Shown: positions 19,171 through 27,731 of the stretch, piece after piece
Layout of the letters: every line of letters begins with the position of its first letter
Position numbering within the stretch: the stretch's first letter is position 1
Assembly: GCA_023300235.1 (NCBI GenBank)
Contig: JALZWN010000130.1
Span: 1 to 59,413 of the forward strand
Reading direction: 5' to 3'
Length of the DNA stretch: 59,413 bases
From: Mariniblastus sp.
Lineage (GTDB): Bacteria > Planctomycetota > Planctomycetia > Pirellulales > Pirellulaceae
Position numbers and translations under genes: made by a program
The notes under the pieces: model-generated
The model's database searches: none
Told to the model about the DNA's origin: nothing
The model's input: the letters and a program-made list of their open reading frames with translations, nothing else

Positions 19171-20430
19171 ATGGCATCAAAAAAGCTAACTCGCCAAGAC
19201 CCTCCCAACGATCCGAAAGCCAATCGGAAACGTAAATCGGGAAGAGTTAGCGCTAGCAAGGGCAGCAACTATGCTTCTCCGGACGGTGTCGAGCAGTTCG
19301 CGCCGGTGCCGCAGCGAACGAGCGATCGCCAAACCAAAGCCAGCCCGACAGCAGGCTCGCAATCTGCTTTTGAACTTCGCAAGCCAGATCTTGGGATCGG
19401 CCAGCAAGCCCATGTTTCGTCGGAACCAGCTTGGGTCAAGCTGAGCGACCGCAAGTTGCTGGACATGAAGATTTCAGACCTGGGCCTTAAGTTTGAGCAA
19501 ACCAGCATGGTCAACTTTCGGGATCAACTGCATGGCGAGCTAAAGCAGCTAGGGTTGATTTTCAAGCCTCATTGCTGGTTCAGTGATGATTGGTTTTCAC
19601 CTGACGGCATACCGGGCATCGCAGTCCCGTTTTATATGGCTCATCGTCGCCTAATGCGTTTGGAGCGAAACCAAATGCTGGAAGTCGAAGGTGGAACCAA
19701 AGAATGGTGCATGCGAATCATGCGCCACGAAGCCGGACACGCGATCGATACCGCGTTTGGTTTACATCGCAAGCGTGGCTACAAAGCGATCTTCGGCAGC
19801 TACTCAGCACCCTATCCAGAAACGTACGTTCCCAAACCTCGCAGCAAGAAGTTTGTTTTCCACTTGGAACCTTGGTACGCTCAAAGCCATCCCGCGGAAG
19901 ACTTTGCGGAAACCTTTGCCGTTTGGATGACGCCCAATTCTCGTTGGCAAAAAAACTACCAAGGCTGGCCGGCCCTCAAGAAGCTAAAATTCGTTGCCGA
20001 GCTAATGGAAAAGATCCAAGGGCAGAAGCCCAAAGTGGTTTCTCGAGCGAAGGTTGATCCGGTTCATCGCATCGACGTTACCTTGAGAGAGCATTACCTA
20101 CAGCGGCAACAGTTCTACGGTCTCGCCGCGACCAGCGTTTTTGATGTTGAACTGAAAAAGCTGTTCTGCACAGCCAATGAGCCTCATCAAAACAAAACGG
20201 CAGCCAGCTTTTTGCGAAAGAACAAGTCTGATTTTTGCAAGGCGGTAGGAAAGTGGTCGGGCGAATACCAGCACAACATCGTGCAAGTGATGCGAGAAAT
20301 GACCGAACGTTGCCGCGTGCTAAAGTTGTTCTTGCCGGTTGAAGACGACAATCTCAAGCAGGAATGCTTGATGATGATGACCGTCCAAACGATGAACTAT
20401 CTTAAACGCCGCCATCGAGTCGCGTTGTAG
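19171..20430 (+). CDS. Putative zinc metallopeptidase
   Basis: The 419-residue protein has a basic, disordered N-terminus (about 85 residues, Lys/Ser-rich) and no signal peptide. The zinc motif HEAGH lies at residues 186-190 in RIMRHEAGHAIDTAFG; HPAEDFAETFAVWM about 65 residues later supplies a probable third ligand. This matches the proteins annotated as putative zinc-binding metallopeptidase (Mx1-like), usually of unknown substrate. A C-terminal helical region follows. It faces the DTW-domain gene convergently; a perfect 14-base palindrome (TTCGCAGCTGCGAA, 20450-20463) lies between them. Confidence 0.82.
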   Translation: MASKKLTRQDPPNDPKANRKRKSGRVSASKGSNYASPDGVEQFAPVPQRTSDRQTKASPTAGSQSAFELRKPDLGIGQQAHVSSEPAWVKLSDRKLLDMKISDLGLKFEQTSMVNFRDQLHGELKQLGLIFKPHCWFSDDWFSPDGIPGIAVPFYMAHRRLMRLERNQMLEVEGGTKEWCMRIMRHEAGHAIDTAFGLHRKRGYKAIFGSYSAPYPETYVPKPRSKKFVFHLEPWYAQSHPAEDFAETFAVWMTPNSRWQKNYQGWPALKKLKFVAELMEKIQGQKPKVVSRAKVDPVHRIDVTLREHYLQRQQFYGLAATSVFDVELKKLFCTANEPHQNKTAASFLRKNKSDFCKAVGKWSGEYQHNIVQVMREMTERCRVLKLFLPVEDDNLKQECLMMMTVQTMNYLKRRHRVAL

Positions 20431-20484
20431 CGCAGTCGCACAATAAACATTCGCAGCTGCGAAGCGACTAAAACGACGCTCTCC

Positions 20485-21117
20485 CTAACGTCCACGCAAC
20501 GTTACATTTCGGCGTCTAAGTTCGTCGACCTGCTGTTGGTTCATCAAATCAAAAGCCGCTATCAGACGATCCAACCCCGTCAGCTTGGGCTCGACCCGCT
20601 GCAGTACCAACACCACCGCCTCCAGCGTTGAAAGCGAATCGAACGTCGGTTCCTCCCGGATCAGGTAGCGACTTGGAGCCTCTGGGTTCAAACGATAGTG
20701 CGGCAGTTTCTTAAGCACCGGAATGTCGCGGTACATCGTACGAGCATGATTCCACGTCCCATCCAAAAACACAAACTGATCCGGCATTTCGCTGGGCGAA
20801 AGATCCTCCAACGACTTCGCATTGCATCGCGGATACAGCAGACCGGCGTTTTTGCTAATGCCTAAATCTTGATTGGCCAGCTCCTTATTTCGGCCCACGA
20901 TCAACTGCGATTTCTGCATCGCCTTGGCAACAATTCGAGCTGAATTAAAAGGGTGCGTTCGTTCGTTACGGTGTTGCAAAATCAGCAGATTGGTCTGATT
21001 CTCGATCGTTGGAATCGCATCGCAGAAACAAGCGTACTTCGGGCGGTAGCAGTCGTAGCATCGCTGCCGCACGTGCTCGATAGGTGGATTCTTCAGGGGG
21101 AGGATTGGCGAGTTCAT
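20485..21117 (-). CDS. DTW-domain protein, probable tRNA-uridine aminocarboxypropyltransferase
   Basis: A 210-residue protein with the DTW/TDD family features: N-terminal zinc-type cysteines (RCYDCYRP, CFCDAIP), then LLILQHRNERTHPFNSARI, the namesake motif FLDGTWNHARTM, and the PSRYLIREEPTFDSLSTLEA segment. Characterised members (E. coli TapT/YfiP) transfer the 3-amino-3-carboxypropyl group from SAM to uridine in tRNA, forming acp3U. Length and motifs agree with a functional enzyme; which tRNA position it modifies cannot be told. Confidence 0.88.
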   Translation of the reverse strand: MNSPILPLKNPPIEHVRQRCYDCYRPKYACFCDAIPTIENQTNLLILQHRNERTHPFNSARIVAKAMQKSQLIVGRNKELANQDLGISKNAGLLYPRCNAKSLEDLSPSEMPDQFVFLDGTWNHARTMYRDIPVLKKLPHYRLNPEAPSRYLIREEPTFDSLSTLEAVVLVLQRVEPKLTGLDRLIAAFDLMNQQQVDELRRRNVTLRGR

Positions 21118-21341
21118 TTCTAAGCATTCAGTTCGTTTGCGTTGCCCTATCTTAAACCCGTCAAAGCAAAACCGAAAGTCGCCCAGTTATAGCAATTGAC
21201 CGGGCAGCAATCGCTTGATGCAGAGCCATTTCTGGCGTTTATTTAGTTGCAGGCCAAAGGCGAATTAATTAGCATTGACTGTTTATTGCTTATGCCGATA
21301 CGCGTCGCGTTACGCCCAGAAGAATACCCCGGAGTCTTTCG

Positions 21342-24300
21342 ATGATTCAAATGAATTGCACGCAATGTAATGGCGTCTTTAACGTTGATACTTCGCAGGG
21401 GCACGCGTACGTCAAATGCCCGCATTGCAGCGCCGCCAACGCGGTCGGGGCCACCAATCCAGTTGGAACCGCCAATGCAGTTCGGGCAGCCAATCCAGTT
21501 CAACCGCAAGAAGTTTCGCTGGCCCAATTCCAGGAACCCGAACCCTCTCGCGGAGTCCCTTGGCTATGGATCATCTTGGGCGTGGCCGGGCTGTTCATGA
21601 TGCTTCTATTCGCGGGCGGAATCTTTGCCTTGTATATGCTAAGTTCAGGCCCGCAACTGGCCGACCAGCGACAAGACGCTGACTGGAACATTGCCGCGGA
21701 ACAGATTGACGAACCGGAACCACAGAGATCACGCCCCAACAAATGGACGGCAACGCCAAATCCAAATCGCAACACCAACAAGCAATCAAAGAACCAATCA
21801 GCGTTTCGATACAACTTCGACAAAGGCCACCAGTACCAATATCAGTTCTCGGTTGAATCGTCGATGAACAAACAAGATGTCTCGTTAACGGGTACGATCA
21901 GCTACTCAGACGCATCGACTGACGGAACAATCGACCGCAAACTAAAACAAGGCTTACCTGATCAGGTTAAGCAAATGCCCAACCTCATGCAAATCGCATC
22001 GAACGTCGTTTTCAGCCAACGAACGGGCACCAAATACGGTTCTCCATCGAACAAGATAAGCAATTTATTGTGTGACGACACGGGCCAGATCCATCGAACA
22101 TCACTTCAGTATGGCGACAAGGGCGACAGTGATTTGCTGCCGATCATTTTCACTTCGCCGGACCAAATCGCATTGGTCGATTTCCCCGACGACGGCTCAA
22201 GGAACTGGCAAGAAACGGCATCGATACAGCTCGTTAATGTTTCCACCACTGAATCCAAAGCTCCCCAAACGTCGATTGAGCGAATTCTGAACCGACAGCG
22301 AAGCCACTACCCGAGCCCGTATGGCCCCGGCGGATATCCAAGCCTACCTAGTCGATCGCCGTATACACCGCCGTATTCACCGTACGCTCGGTACAACCCA
22401 TATGGCCGTCGCGTCACTGAGAAAAAACCGGTCGAAGTTGAACTCATGACCATCGCGATCGACACGGTGACTGACTACAAATTTCAATCCGAAAACGATT
22501 CGACACTCGTCCTTCAACGTACCATCAAGGGGACACCAGCCGACTCGTCTGACATGAAAATCAGACTGAACCGCACCGAGACGATCACGTTTGACAAAAA
22601 ACAAAACGTGATTTCAAAAATTGAATCTGAAGGCGATACACAAATCGTGGTCGAAAACATTACGATCACGTTGCCGATCGATTACACCGTTGATCTTAAA
22701 GAGGTCTTGACCCCCGCCGACTTAGCTGAAAAGAAACGCGAACGCGATAAACGCTACGCCAAATCGAGAGCGGAATCGAAGGCGAGATCGGACAAACACG
22801 CGGCCGAGCGAGCGGCGAAGAAACGCAAAACCGATGCTGCAAAGCTTGCTGCCAAAGAGGCTGCCTCGAAATACGAACATGCCGATTTTGGAAAAGTCTC
22901 ATGGGGTTTAAAATCGATGGCCTTTACGCCCAACGGTCGGTTTTTAATCTGTGGACACATGGACAATAAGATCAGTGTTTTCGATACCCAAAGAAAACGA
23001 CGCGTCGAATTCTTGGACGATCTTGACCAGCTCGGCCAAGTCGTCTGCACCACGGTTTCGCCTGACGGAAAATACGTTCTAACAGGCGGGTACTCTGGCC
23101 GGATCCAGGTGTGGAAGATTGACGACAGCGGATTGCTTGACAATGTCGGCCAATTCGTCGGCCACACTTCTGAAATCAAATCAATCGCCATCGACCCCGC
23201 AGGAAAAATGGTTCTCTCCGGGGAATCAGACGACATCGCGAGACTGTGGAATCTTAAAACACAAAAAGAAGTCCAAGCGATTCGCGAGTTCGAATCGAGC
23301 GTCGACGGCACCGGATTTACCGAAGGTGGCAAAATCGGCGTGGCGACCGACAGAGAGAACATGATTTACATTAATGCTGCCACCGGCGAAATCGATCGCA
23401 AGCGAAAAGGATACCGAAGCGGATCAGCGCACGACATCGCATTTTCGCCAGACGGAACCGAGTTTGTGGTCGCCGATGGATATAACCTGCAAATCTACGA
23501 AACGGACACCGCCAGTAAAACCAAAACCATTGATGGTGAATCCATCAACTGGAAAGTCGCTTACCTTCCAGACGGAAAACATATTATCTCCGGCGAAAAA
23601 GCGATTTGTATCTGGAGCGTTGAATCAGAGGGCAAGGTGCACGAAATTAATGTCGGCGAACATGTGAATGTTCAGGCGATCGCGGCGTCTCCCGATGGCC
23701 GATTTGTGGTCGGCAACTGTCGCCCGCAAAAGATGTACAACAACCCGCTGTTTGGGACGAGCGATTTTTCGATCAAGAAAGTTGAAGTCGCAAGCTCGAC
23801 CACCGAAGCTGCCGATCCGGCCCCCAAAGACGCGGTTGAACCTGAAGTAAGCGGCTTGCCAAAGGTTCATTGCCAGTTCGCCGAACAAGGCTGGGGCATC
23901 GACGCGCTTTGTTTCTCCCCCGACGGAAAGTACTTGTACGCCGGCAAGTACGGCATGAAAGTCTATGACGTTGAACGGAAACGTACGATCGACAATCACG
24001 ATCGATTCAAAGGCGGAAGCGTAACGGCGATCCAAGCTGCTGCCGACGGAAAGCATGTGCTGACAGCACTGAACTCGGGCGCGATTTTAGTGTGGGAGAC
24101 TGACTCACGAGGCCAGTTGACGCAAATCGGGAAATTCGAAGGCCACTCTTCGGCGGTCAAAGCAATTACGATCGGCCCAAACAGCAAGTGGGTTGTTTCT
24201 GGGGAATCGAAACGAGCACGAGTATGGGATTTGAAAACCCAAAAAGAATCCTTGGCTGTCGAGTTCGAACGGCAAGTTTCCTCATGCCAGATTTTGCCAA

Positions 24301-24743
24301 ACGGGCGAGCCGTTGTCATGTCCGATGGGGAAGGGGTGACCGTGCTTAAAATACCGGAGATGGAAACGTGGAAAAAGTTTGACAAAGTCGGACAAGGGTA
24401 CGGCAGAAATTCGGCCGTTTCACTCGACGGACGGAAACTGGCAACGGCTAACAGCGCTAAAATTGAACTGTATGACTCAACGACCGGTGACAACTTGTCT
24501 ACCCTGGATGCCGGCGAGACGGTTTGGACGTTAGCGTTTCACCCCGATGGCAAGCATTTGCTGGCCGGTGGAAGAGGCAAGGTCATGATCTGGGATACCG
24601 AAAAACAAACCAAGGTCGCCGAACTGGACGTGCCTTCGTATTACATTCAATGCATTGCGATCAGCAAAGATGGCAAACGAATCGCGGCGATCCCAGGCTC
24701 CGCTGGCCAAACGCTGACCGTTTTCAACAGTCCCATAGAATGA
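21342..24743 (+). CDS. Membrane-anchored WD40 protein with zinc ribbon and two propellers
   Basis: The ATG at 21342 has GGAG about 8 bases upstream. This 1133-residue protein starts with a zinc ribbon (CTQC and CPHC at residues 6-9 and 26-29), then a transmembrane helix around residues 70-95 (WLWIILGVAGLFMMLLFAGG). A domain of about 300 residues follows, then a Lys/Arg/Ala-rich helical linker (about 465-515). The C-terminal half holds two WD40 propellers, about 520-800 and 855-1133, whose blades correspond one to one (GHTSEIKSIAIDPAGKMVLS versus GHSSAVKAITIGPNSKWVVS), so the second arose by duplicating the first. The ribbon would be cytoplasmic and the propellers periplasmic. Probably a scaffold; partner unknown. 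Confidence 0.85.
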   Translation: MIQMNCTQCNGVFNVDTSQGHAYVKCPHCSAANAVGATNPVGTANAVRAANPVQPQEVSLAQFQEPEPSRGVPWLWIILGVAGLFMMLLFAGGIFALYMLSSGPQLADQRQDADWNIAAEQIDEPEPQRSRPNKWTATPNPNRNTNKQSKNQSAFRYNFDKGHQYQYQFSVESSMNKQDVSLTGTISYSDASTDGTIDRKLKQGLPDQVKQMPNLMQIASNVVFSQRTGTKYGSPSNKISNLLCDDTGQIHRTSLQYGDKGDSDLLPIIFTSPDQIALVDFPDDGSRNWQETASIQLVNVSTTESKAPQTSIERILNRQRSHYPSPYGPGGYPSLPSRSPYTPPYSPYARYNPYGRRVTEKKPVEVELMTIAIDTVTDYKFQSENDSTLVLQRTIKGTPADSSDMKIRLNRTETITFDKKQNVISKIESEGDTQIVVENITITLPIDYTVDLKEVLTPADLAEKKRERDKRYAKSRAESKARSDKHAAERAAKKRKTDAAKLAAKEAASKYEHADFGKVSWGLKSMAFTPNGRFLICGHMDNKISVFDTQRKRRVEFLDDLDQLGQVVCTTVSPDGKYVLTGGYSGRIQVWKIDDSGLLDNVGQFVGHTSEIKSIAIDPAGKMVLSGESDDIARLWNLKTQKEVQAIREFESSVDGTGFTEGGKIGVATDRENMIYINAATGEIDRKRKGYRSGSAHDIAFSPDGTEFVVADGYNLQIYETDTASKTKTIDGESINWKVAYLPDGKHIISGEKAICIWSVESEGKVHEINVGEHVNVQAIAASPDGRFVVGNCRPQKMYNNPLFGTSDFSIKKVEVASSTTEAADPAPKDAVEPEVSGLPKVHCQFAEQGWGIDALCFSPDGKYLYAGKYGMKVYDVERKRTIDNHDRFKGGSVTAIQAAADGKHVLTALNSGAILVWETDSRGQLTQIGKFEGHSSAVKAITIGPNSKWVVSGESKRARVWDLKTQKESLAVEFERQVSSCQILPNGRAVVMSDGEGVTVLKIPEMETWKKFDKVGQGYGRNSAVSLDGRKLATANSAKIELYDSTTGDNLSTLDAGETVWTLAFHPDGKHLLAGGRGKVMIWDTEKQTKVAELDVPSYYIQCIAISKDGKRIAAIPGSAGQTLTVFNSPIE

Positions 24744-24838
24744 TTCGACCGCGTTAGGAAATGGTTCTTCCTTAAGGTTGAATCCGTTTTACAAATCAGC
24801 AAGACGCCATAAATGGAAGCCCGACGCGTAAGCGAGGA

Positions 24839-24917
24839 AGTGTGGTGCTGGGCTTCTAGCCTGTCATTTGCATGGAGGGCAACGAGTAAGACAGGCTGAA
24901 AGCCCATCTCCACATCT
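24839..24917. repeat. Imperfect inverted repeat, about 27-base arms
   Basis: The left arm at 24839-24865 (containing GGGCTTCTAGCCTGTC) pairs with the right arm at 24890-24917 (containing GACAGGCTGAAAGCCC), with only a few mismatches. It lies in the gap between convergent genes. The motif 'ggcttctagcctgtc' resembles intergenic repeats that I recall from Rhodopirellula-type genomes. It may act as a bidirectional terminator or be a mobile palindrome. Confidence 0.6.
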
Positions 24918-24948
24918 TTTGCTGCGCCGAAACATGCTAAATCAACAA

Positions 24949-25160
24949 GCCCGTAAGCGAGGAACCCATCGTCGCCTTTCACTCCGTAGAATTAGCACTA
25001 CCCTCGGTGGACGTTCACAAAGCGGTGGGCCCTAAATAAAGACTGCACCTTAGCTTTGTAGAAATGCGGCCCTGCTTGCCCGCCCTTGCAAACGCTTCTT
25101 TCGCGGAAGCAAAGGCGACTACCTGCGTGCTCTGGTAGCCAAATGCGTTAGCGAGTGACC
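24949..25160. repeat. Cluster of dispersed short repeat motifs
   Basis: CCGTAAGCGAGGAACCCAT and GTCGCCTTTCACTCC (about 24951-24985), then CTTTCGCGGAAGCAAAGGCG followed by ACTAC (from about 25098), then GCGTTAGCGAG (25145-25155). The same modules recur, partly inverted, at 45705-45784. The last copy overlaps the end of the methyltransferase gene. They look like small non-coding repeats scattered in the genome. Confidence 0.55.
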
Positions 25161-25954
25161 TGTGGTGATGCTGCCGCCCAGGGTTTTTGGGCGAGCACAA
25201 GATACTGCGCGCCCAGCGGTAGCCGATGGACCAGTTTCTCAAGCGGTCGGAGCCAGCCAAGCGATCGCGGGAAGAGAAACCAAGCGTCCGTCCGCGCGAC
25301 TTCGAATCCAGCCGACGCCAACAGCGATCTCGCCTCGACCGGCGAAATGACCACCGCGTCTTTGTCGAATGGGATTTTACTCATCACGTAACGCGTGCCG
25401 GGGTTCCATGGATTGTTTTCCCAAAACGCAAACCAACCGCCAGGCTTCAACGCGTCGAATACCGTCGCCAACGCACCGGCGCGATCGCTCGGATCGATGT
25501 GGTGGAAAACCCCGTTGCAATAGGCCAAATCAAACGCTCGCCCAGCAATGCCGCCACTGGTTGCAGTGAACTGAACCCCTGCACCGCCAAATTCGGTTTG
25601 AGCTCGTTTGATCGCTTCCGTCGACGGATCAAACCCGCAGATCGAAGCCGGGCTAAACGCGGACTGAATCAACGGCGTCGCGATACCGACGCCACACCCG
25701 AAATCAAGGACCGAATCGACTGCACCATGATCTGCCAAGACGTGCGACGTCCATTCAATTCGCTTGCTCGCGAAATACTCCGGAGCCTCGCCTGAAACAC
25801 TCAGCCCCTCATTGAGAGCCGCTTCGTATTGATTGGCATAAGCATCAAATTCCTTTTCAGGTTCGTTCTCTGATGCGTTTAGCTGACTGACCAACACGGG
25901 CGCCGTGGTTGACGGGGATCCGAAATGGTTGGCAGGGGAAGTATTGGCGTTCAT
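25148..25954 (-). CDS. Class I SAM-dependent methyltransferase
   Basis: Start placed at ATG 25954 (268 aa), with AAGGATT upstream; the longer frame to 26050 lacks sequence character. The Rossmann methyltransferase core is clear: motif I VLDFGCGVGIATP, then CGFDPSTEAIKRAQ, motif IV FDLAYCNGVFHHID, and LKPGGWFAFWENNPWNPGTR. The fold is of the UbiE/methyltransferase-11 type, acting on a small molecule or lipid-linked substrate. It is divergent from the GT2-type glycosyltransferase gene, so glycan or lipid modification is a reasonable but unproven guess. Confidence 0.87.
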   Translation of the reverse strand: MNANTSPANHFGSPSTTAPVLVSQLNASENEPEKEFDAYANQYEAALNEGLSVSGEAPEYFASKRIEWTSHVLADHGAVDSVLDFGCGVGIATPLIQSAFSPASICGFDPSTEAIKRAQTEFGGAGVQFTATSGGIAGRAFDLAYCNGVFHHIDPSDRAGALATVFDALKPGGWFAFWENNPWNPGTRYVMSKIPFDKDAVVISPVEARSLLASAGFEVARTDAWFLFPRSLGWLRPLEKLVHRLPLGAQYLVLAQKPWAAASPQVTR

Positions 25955-26323
25955 GATTGAATCCTTGCAGCACGATGTCAGCCTGCACAGAAAACACGTA
26001 TTTGCCTGCGATGGCTCGCGAAAGGGTACCCTCAGCGTGGGTGTTGTCAAAGAAAATTACGTGATGAGGAACCTCTTGATCGGTTCACCGTGACGCGCAT
26101 AACGACTGGGTTGAAACTGTCGAGAAATACAAAACACCAATCGAACCAAGATGCGGGGCCCTTGTCGACTTGAGGGGGAGTCGGAAGATATTGGGTTGTA
26201 CCGATAAACATCGTCCGCAATACGCATTTGCCAGGTTTTCATTATTTGGTGATTCTTTTGCTTTGACTTGCGTAGGGCGGCGGGTAGCTTTTGGCACCGA
26301 AACCTAACACCGATTGCGAGCAA
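25955..26323. other. Divergent promoter region between methyltransferase and glycosyltransferase genes
   Basis: This 369-base stretch separates two divergent genes and should contain both promoters. No operator-like palindrome or small gene is convincing. An in-frame TTG at 26291 could extend the glycosyltransferase by 11 residues. Confidence 0.4.
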
Positions 26324-27667
26324 ATGATGGGCATTCCCTCAACTTCTGGAACACCAAGTGCACCAACGGATCTGACGACGTCAGCATTTGTATCCAGCTC
26401 TGTCAATGCAAGCCAAACTCAAAACAATGACCCTACTGCTCAACGCCTAGACGCTACGATCGATGCCGTCGACGCGTTGGTCGATGCCGGTATGGACGAG
26501 TCAACGATCGAACTTTCGATTGTGATGCCGTGCCTCAATGAAGCCGATACATTGGCCACCTGCATTGAAAAATGCAATCTAGTTATCAAAGAGCATCAGC
26601 TTTCCGCGGAAGTCATCATTGCCGATAACGGCAGCACTGATGGCTCGATCGAAATCGCACAATCTCTCGGCGCTCGCGTGATTCATGTCAAAGAAAAGGG
26701 TTACGGAAACGCACTCAAAGGCGGGATCGCAGCCGCGCGTGGCGTTTACGTGATCATGGGCGACGCCGACGACAGCTACAATTTTTTAGAAGTCCCGAAG
26801 TTCGTCGAAAAGCTCCGCGAAGGCAAGGAACTGGTTCAAGGCTGCCGTCTTCCTGGCGGCGGTGGACAGGTCCTGCCGGGCGCGATGCCGTTTTCTCACC
26901 GCTGGCTTGGTAACCCAATGTTCACCGCAATGGTTCGGCGTATGTTCGCTGCACCGATCCACGATGTCTACTGTGGCTTGCGAGGCTTCCGCGCCGATAT
27001 GTACAAACGGCTGGACCTGCGTTGCTGCGGGATGGAGTTCGCGACGGAAATGATCATTAAGGCCAGCCTATTCAAGGCGGACATTGCCGAGGTTCCAATC
27101 ACACTTCATCCTGATGGAAGAAAAGCCCATGCACCACACCTGCGGACCTTTCGCGATGGCTGGCGGACGTTGAGATTCTTTTTGGTTTGTAGCCCAAAAC
27201 ACCTTTTCCGAATCCCGGGAATCGCAATGCTGGCCTTGGGGCTCTTGGCTTACCTGCTCGCCCTACCCGGCACCAAAATATTCGGCGTCAGCCTCGACGC
27301 GCACACGATGTTGTTTGGCACCTTGGCAATTTTGATGGGCTACCAACTAATTCAGTTTTCGATGTTCAGCAAGATTTTTGCGATCGAACACGGCTTGATG
27401 CCGCAGGACAGAAGATTCTCACGTTTTTCAAATTTGTTTACGCTCGAACGCTGCCTCATTCTTGGTGCAACGGTGTTTGTATGCGGCGCAGGCTTGCTAG
27501 GCTTTGCGGTTAACCAATGGCGAATGGCTGGCTTTGGACAGCTCGATTATGCCAGCACCATGCGACTGGTGATTCCCGGCATCATGTTGGCTGCGATTGG
27601 ATTCCAAACGATCACCGCCAGCTTCTTTGTGGGCGTTCTAAAACTTGCTCGTCGGTCCGAAAGCTAA
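26324..27667 (+). CDS. Membrane-bound family 2 glycosyltransferase (polyprenyl-phosphate type)
   Basis: From ATG 26324 the protein has 447 residues. After about 60 disordered residues comes a GT2 domain: ELSIVMPCLNEADTLATCI, IIADNGSTDGS, and the metal site MGDADDSYNF. The acceptor region ends with VPITLHPDGRKAHAPHLRTF, then four hydrophobic segments (for example IAMLALGLLAYLLALPG and LVIPGIMLAAIGFQTITASF). This is the DPM1-like plus membrane-domain layout of enzymes charging polyprenyl phosphate with a sugar. The following gene encodes a GT-C-like membrane protein that could use such a donor; together they suggest envelope glycan or protein glycosylation. Confidence 0.9.
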   Translation: MMGIPSTSGTPSAPTDLTTSAFVSSSVNASQTQNNDPTAQRLDATIDAVDALVDAGMDESTIELSIVMPCLNEADTLATCIEKCNLVIKEHQLSAEVIIADNGSTDGSIEIAQSLGARVIHVKEKGYGNALKGGIAAARGVYVIMGDADDSYNFLEVPKFVEKLREGKELVQGCRLPGGGGQVLPGAMPFSHRWLGNPMFTAMVRRMFAAPIHDVYCGLRGFRADMYKRLDLRCCGMEFATEMIIKASLFKADIAEVPITLHPDGRKAHAPHLRTFRDGWRTLRFFLVCSPKHLFRIPGIAMLALGLLAYLLALPGTKIFGVSLDAHTMLFGTLAILMGYQLIQFSMFSKIFAIEHGLMPQDRRFSRFSNLFTLERCLILGATVFVCGAGLLGFAVNQWRMAGFGQLDYASTMRLVIPGIMLAAIGFQTITASFFVGVLKLARRSES

Positions 27668-27731
27668 GCCTCTTCGATTGCTCTACGCCTGCAACGAACC
27701 GTCTCGCGATTAAATTTTACGATCGTTCTAA

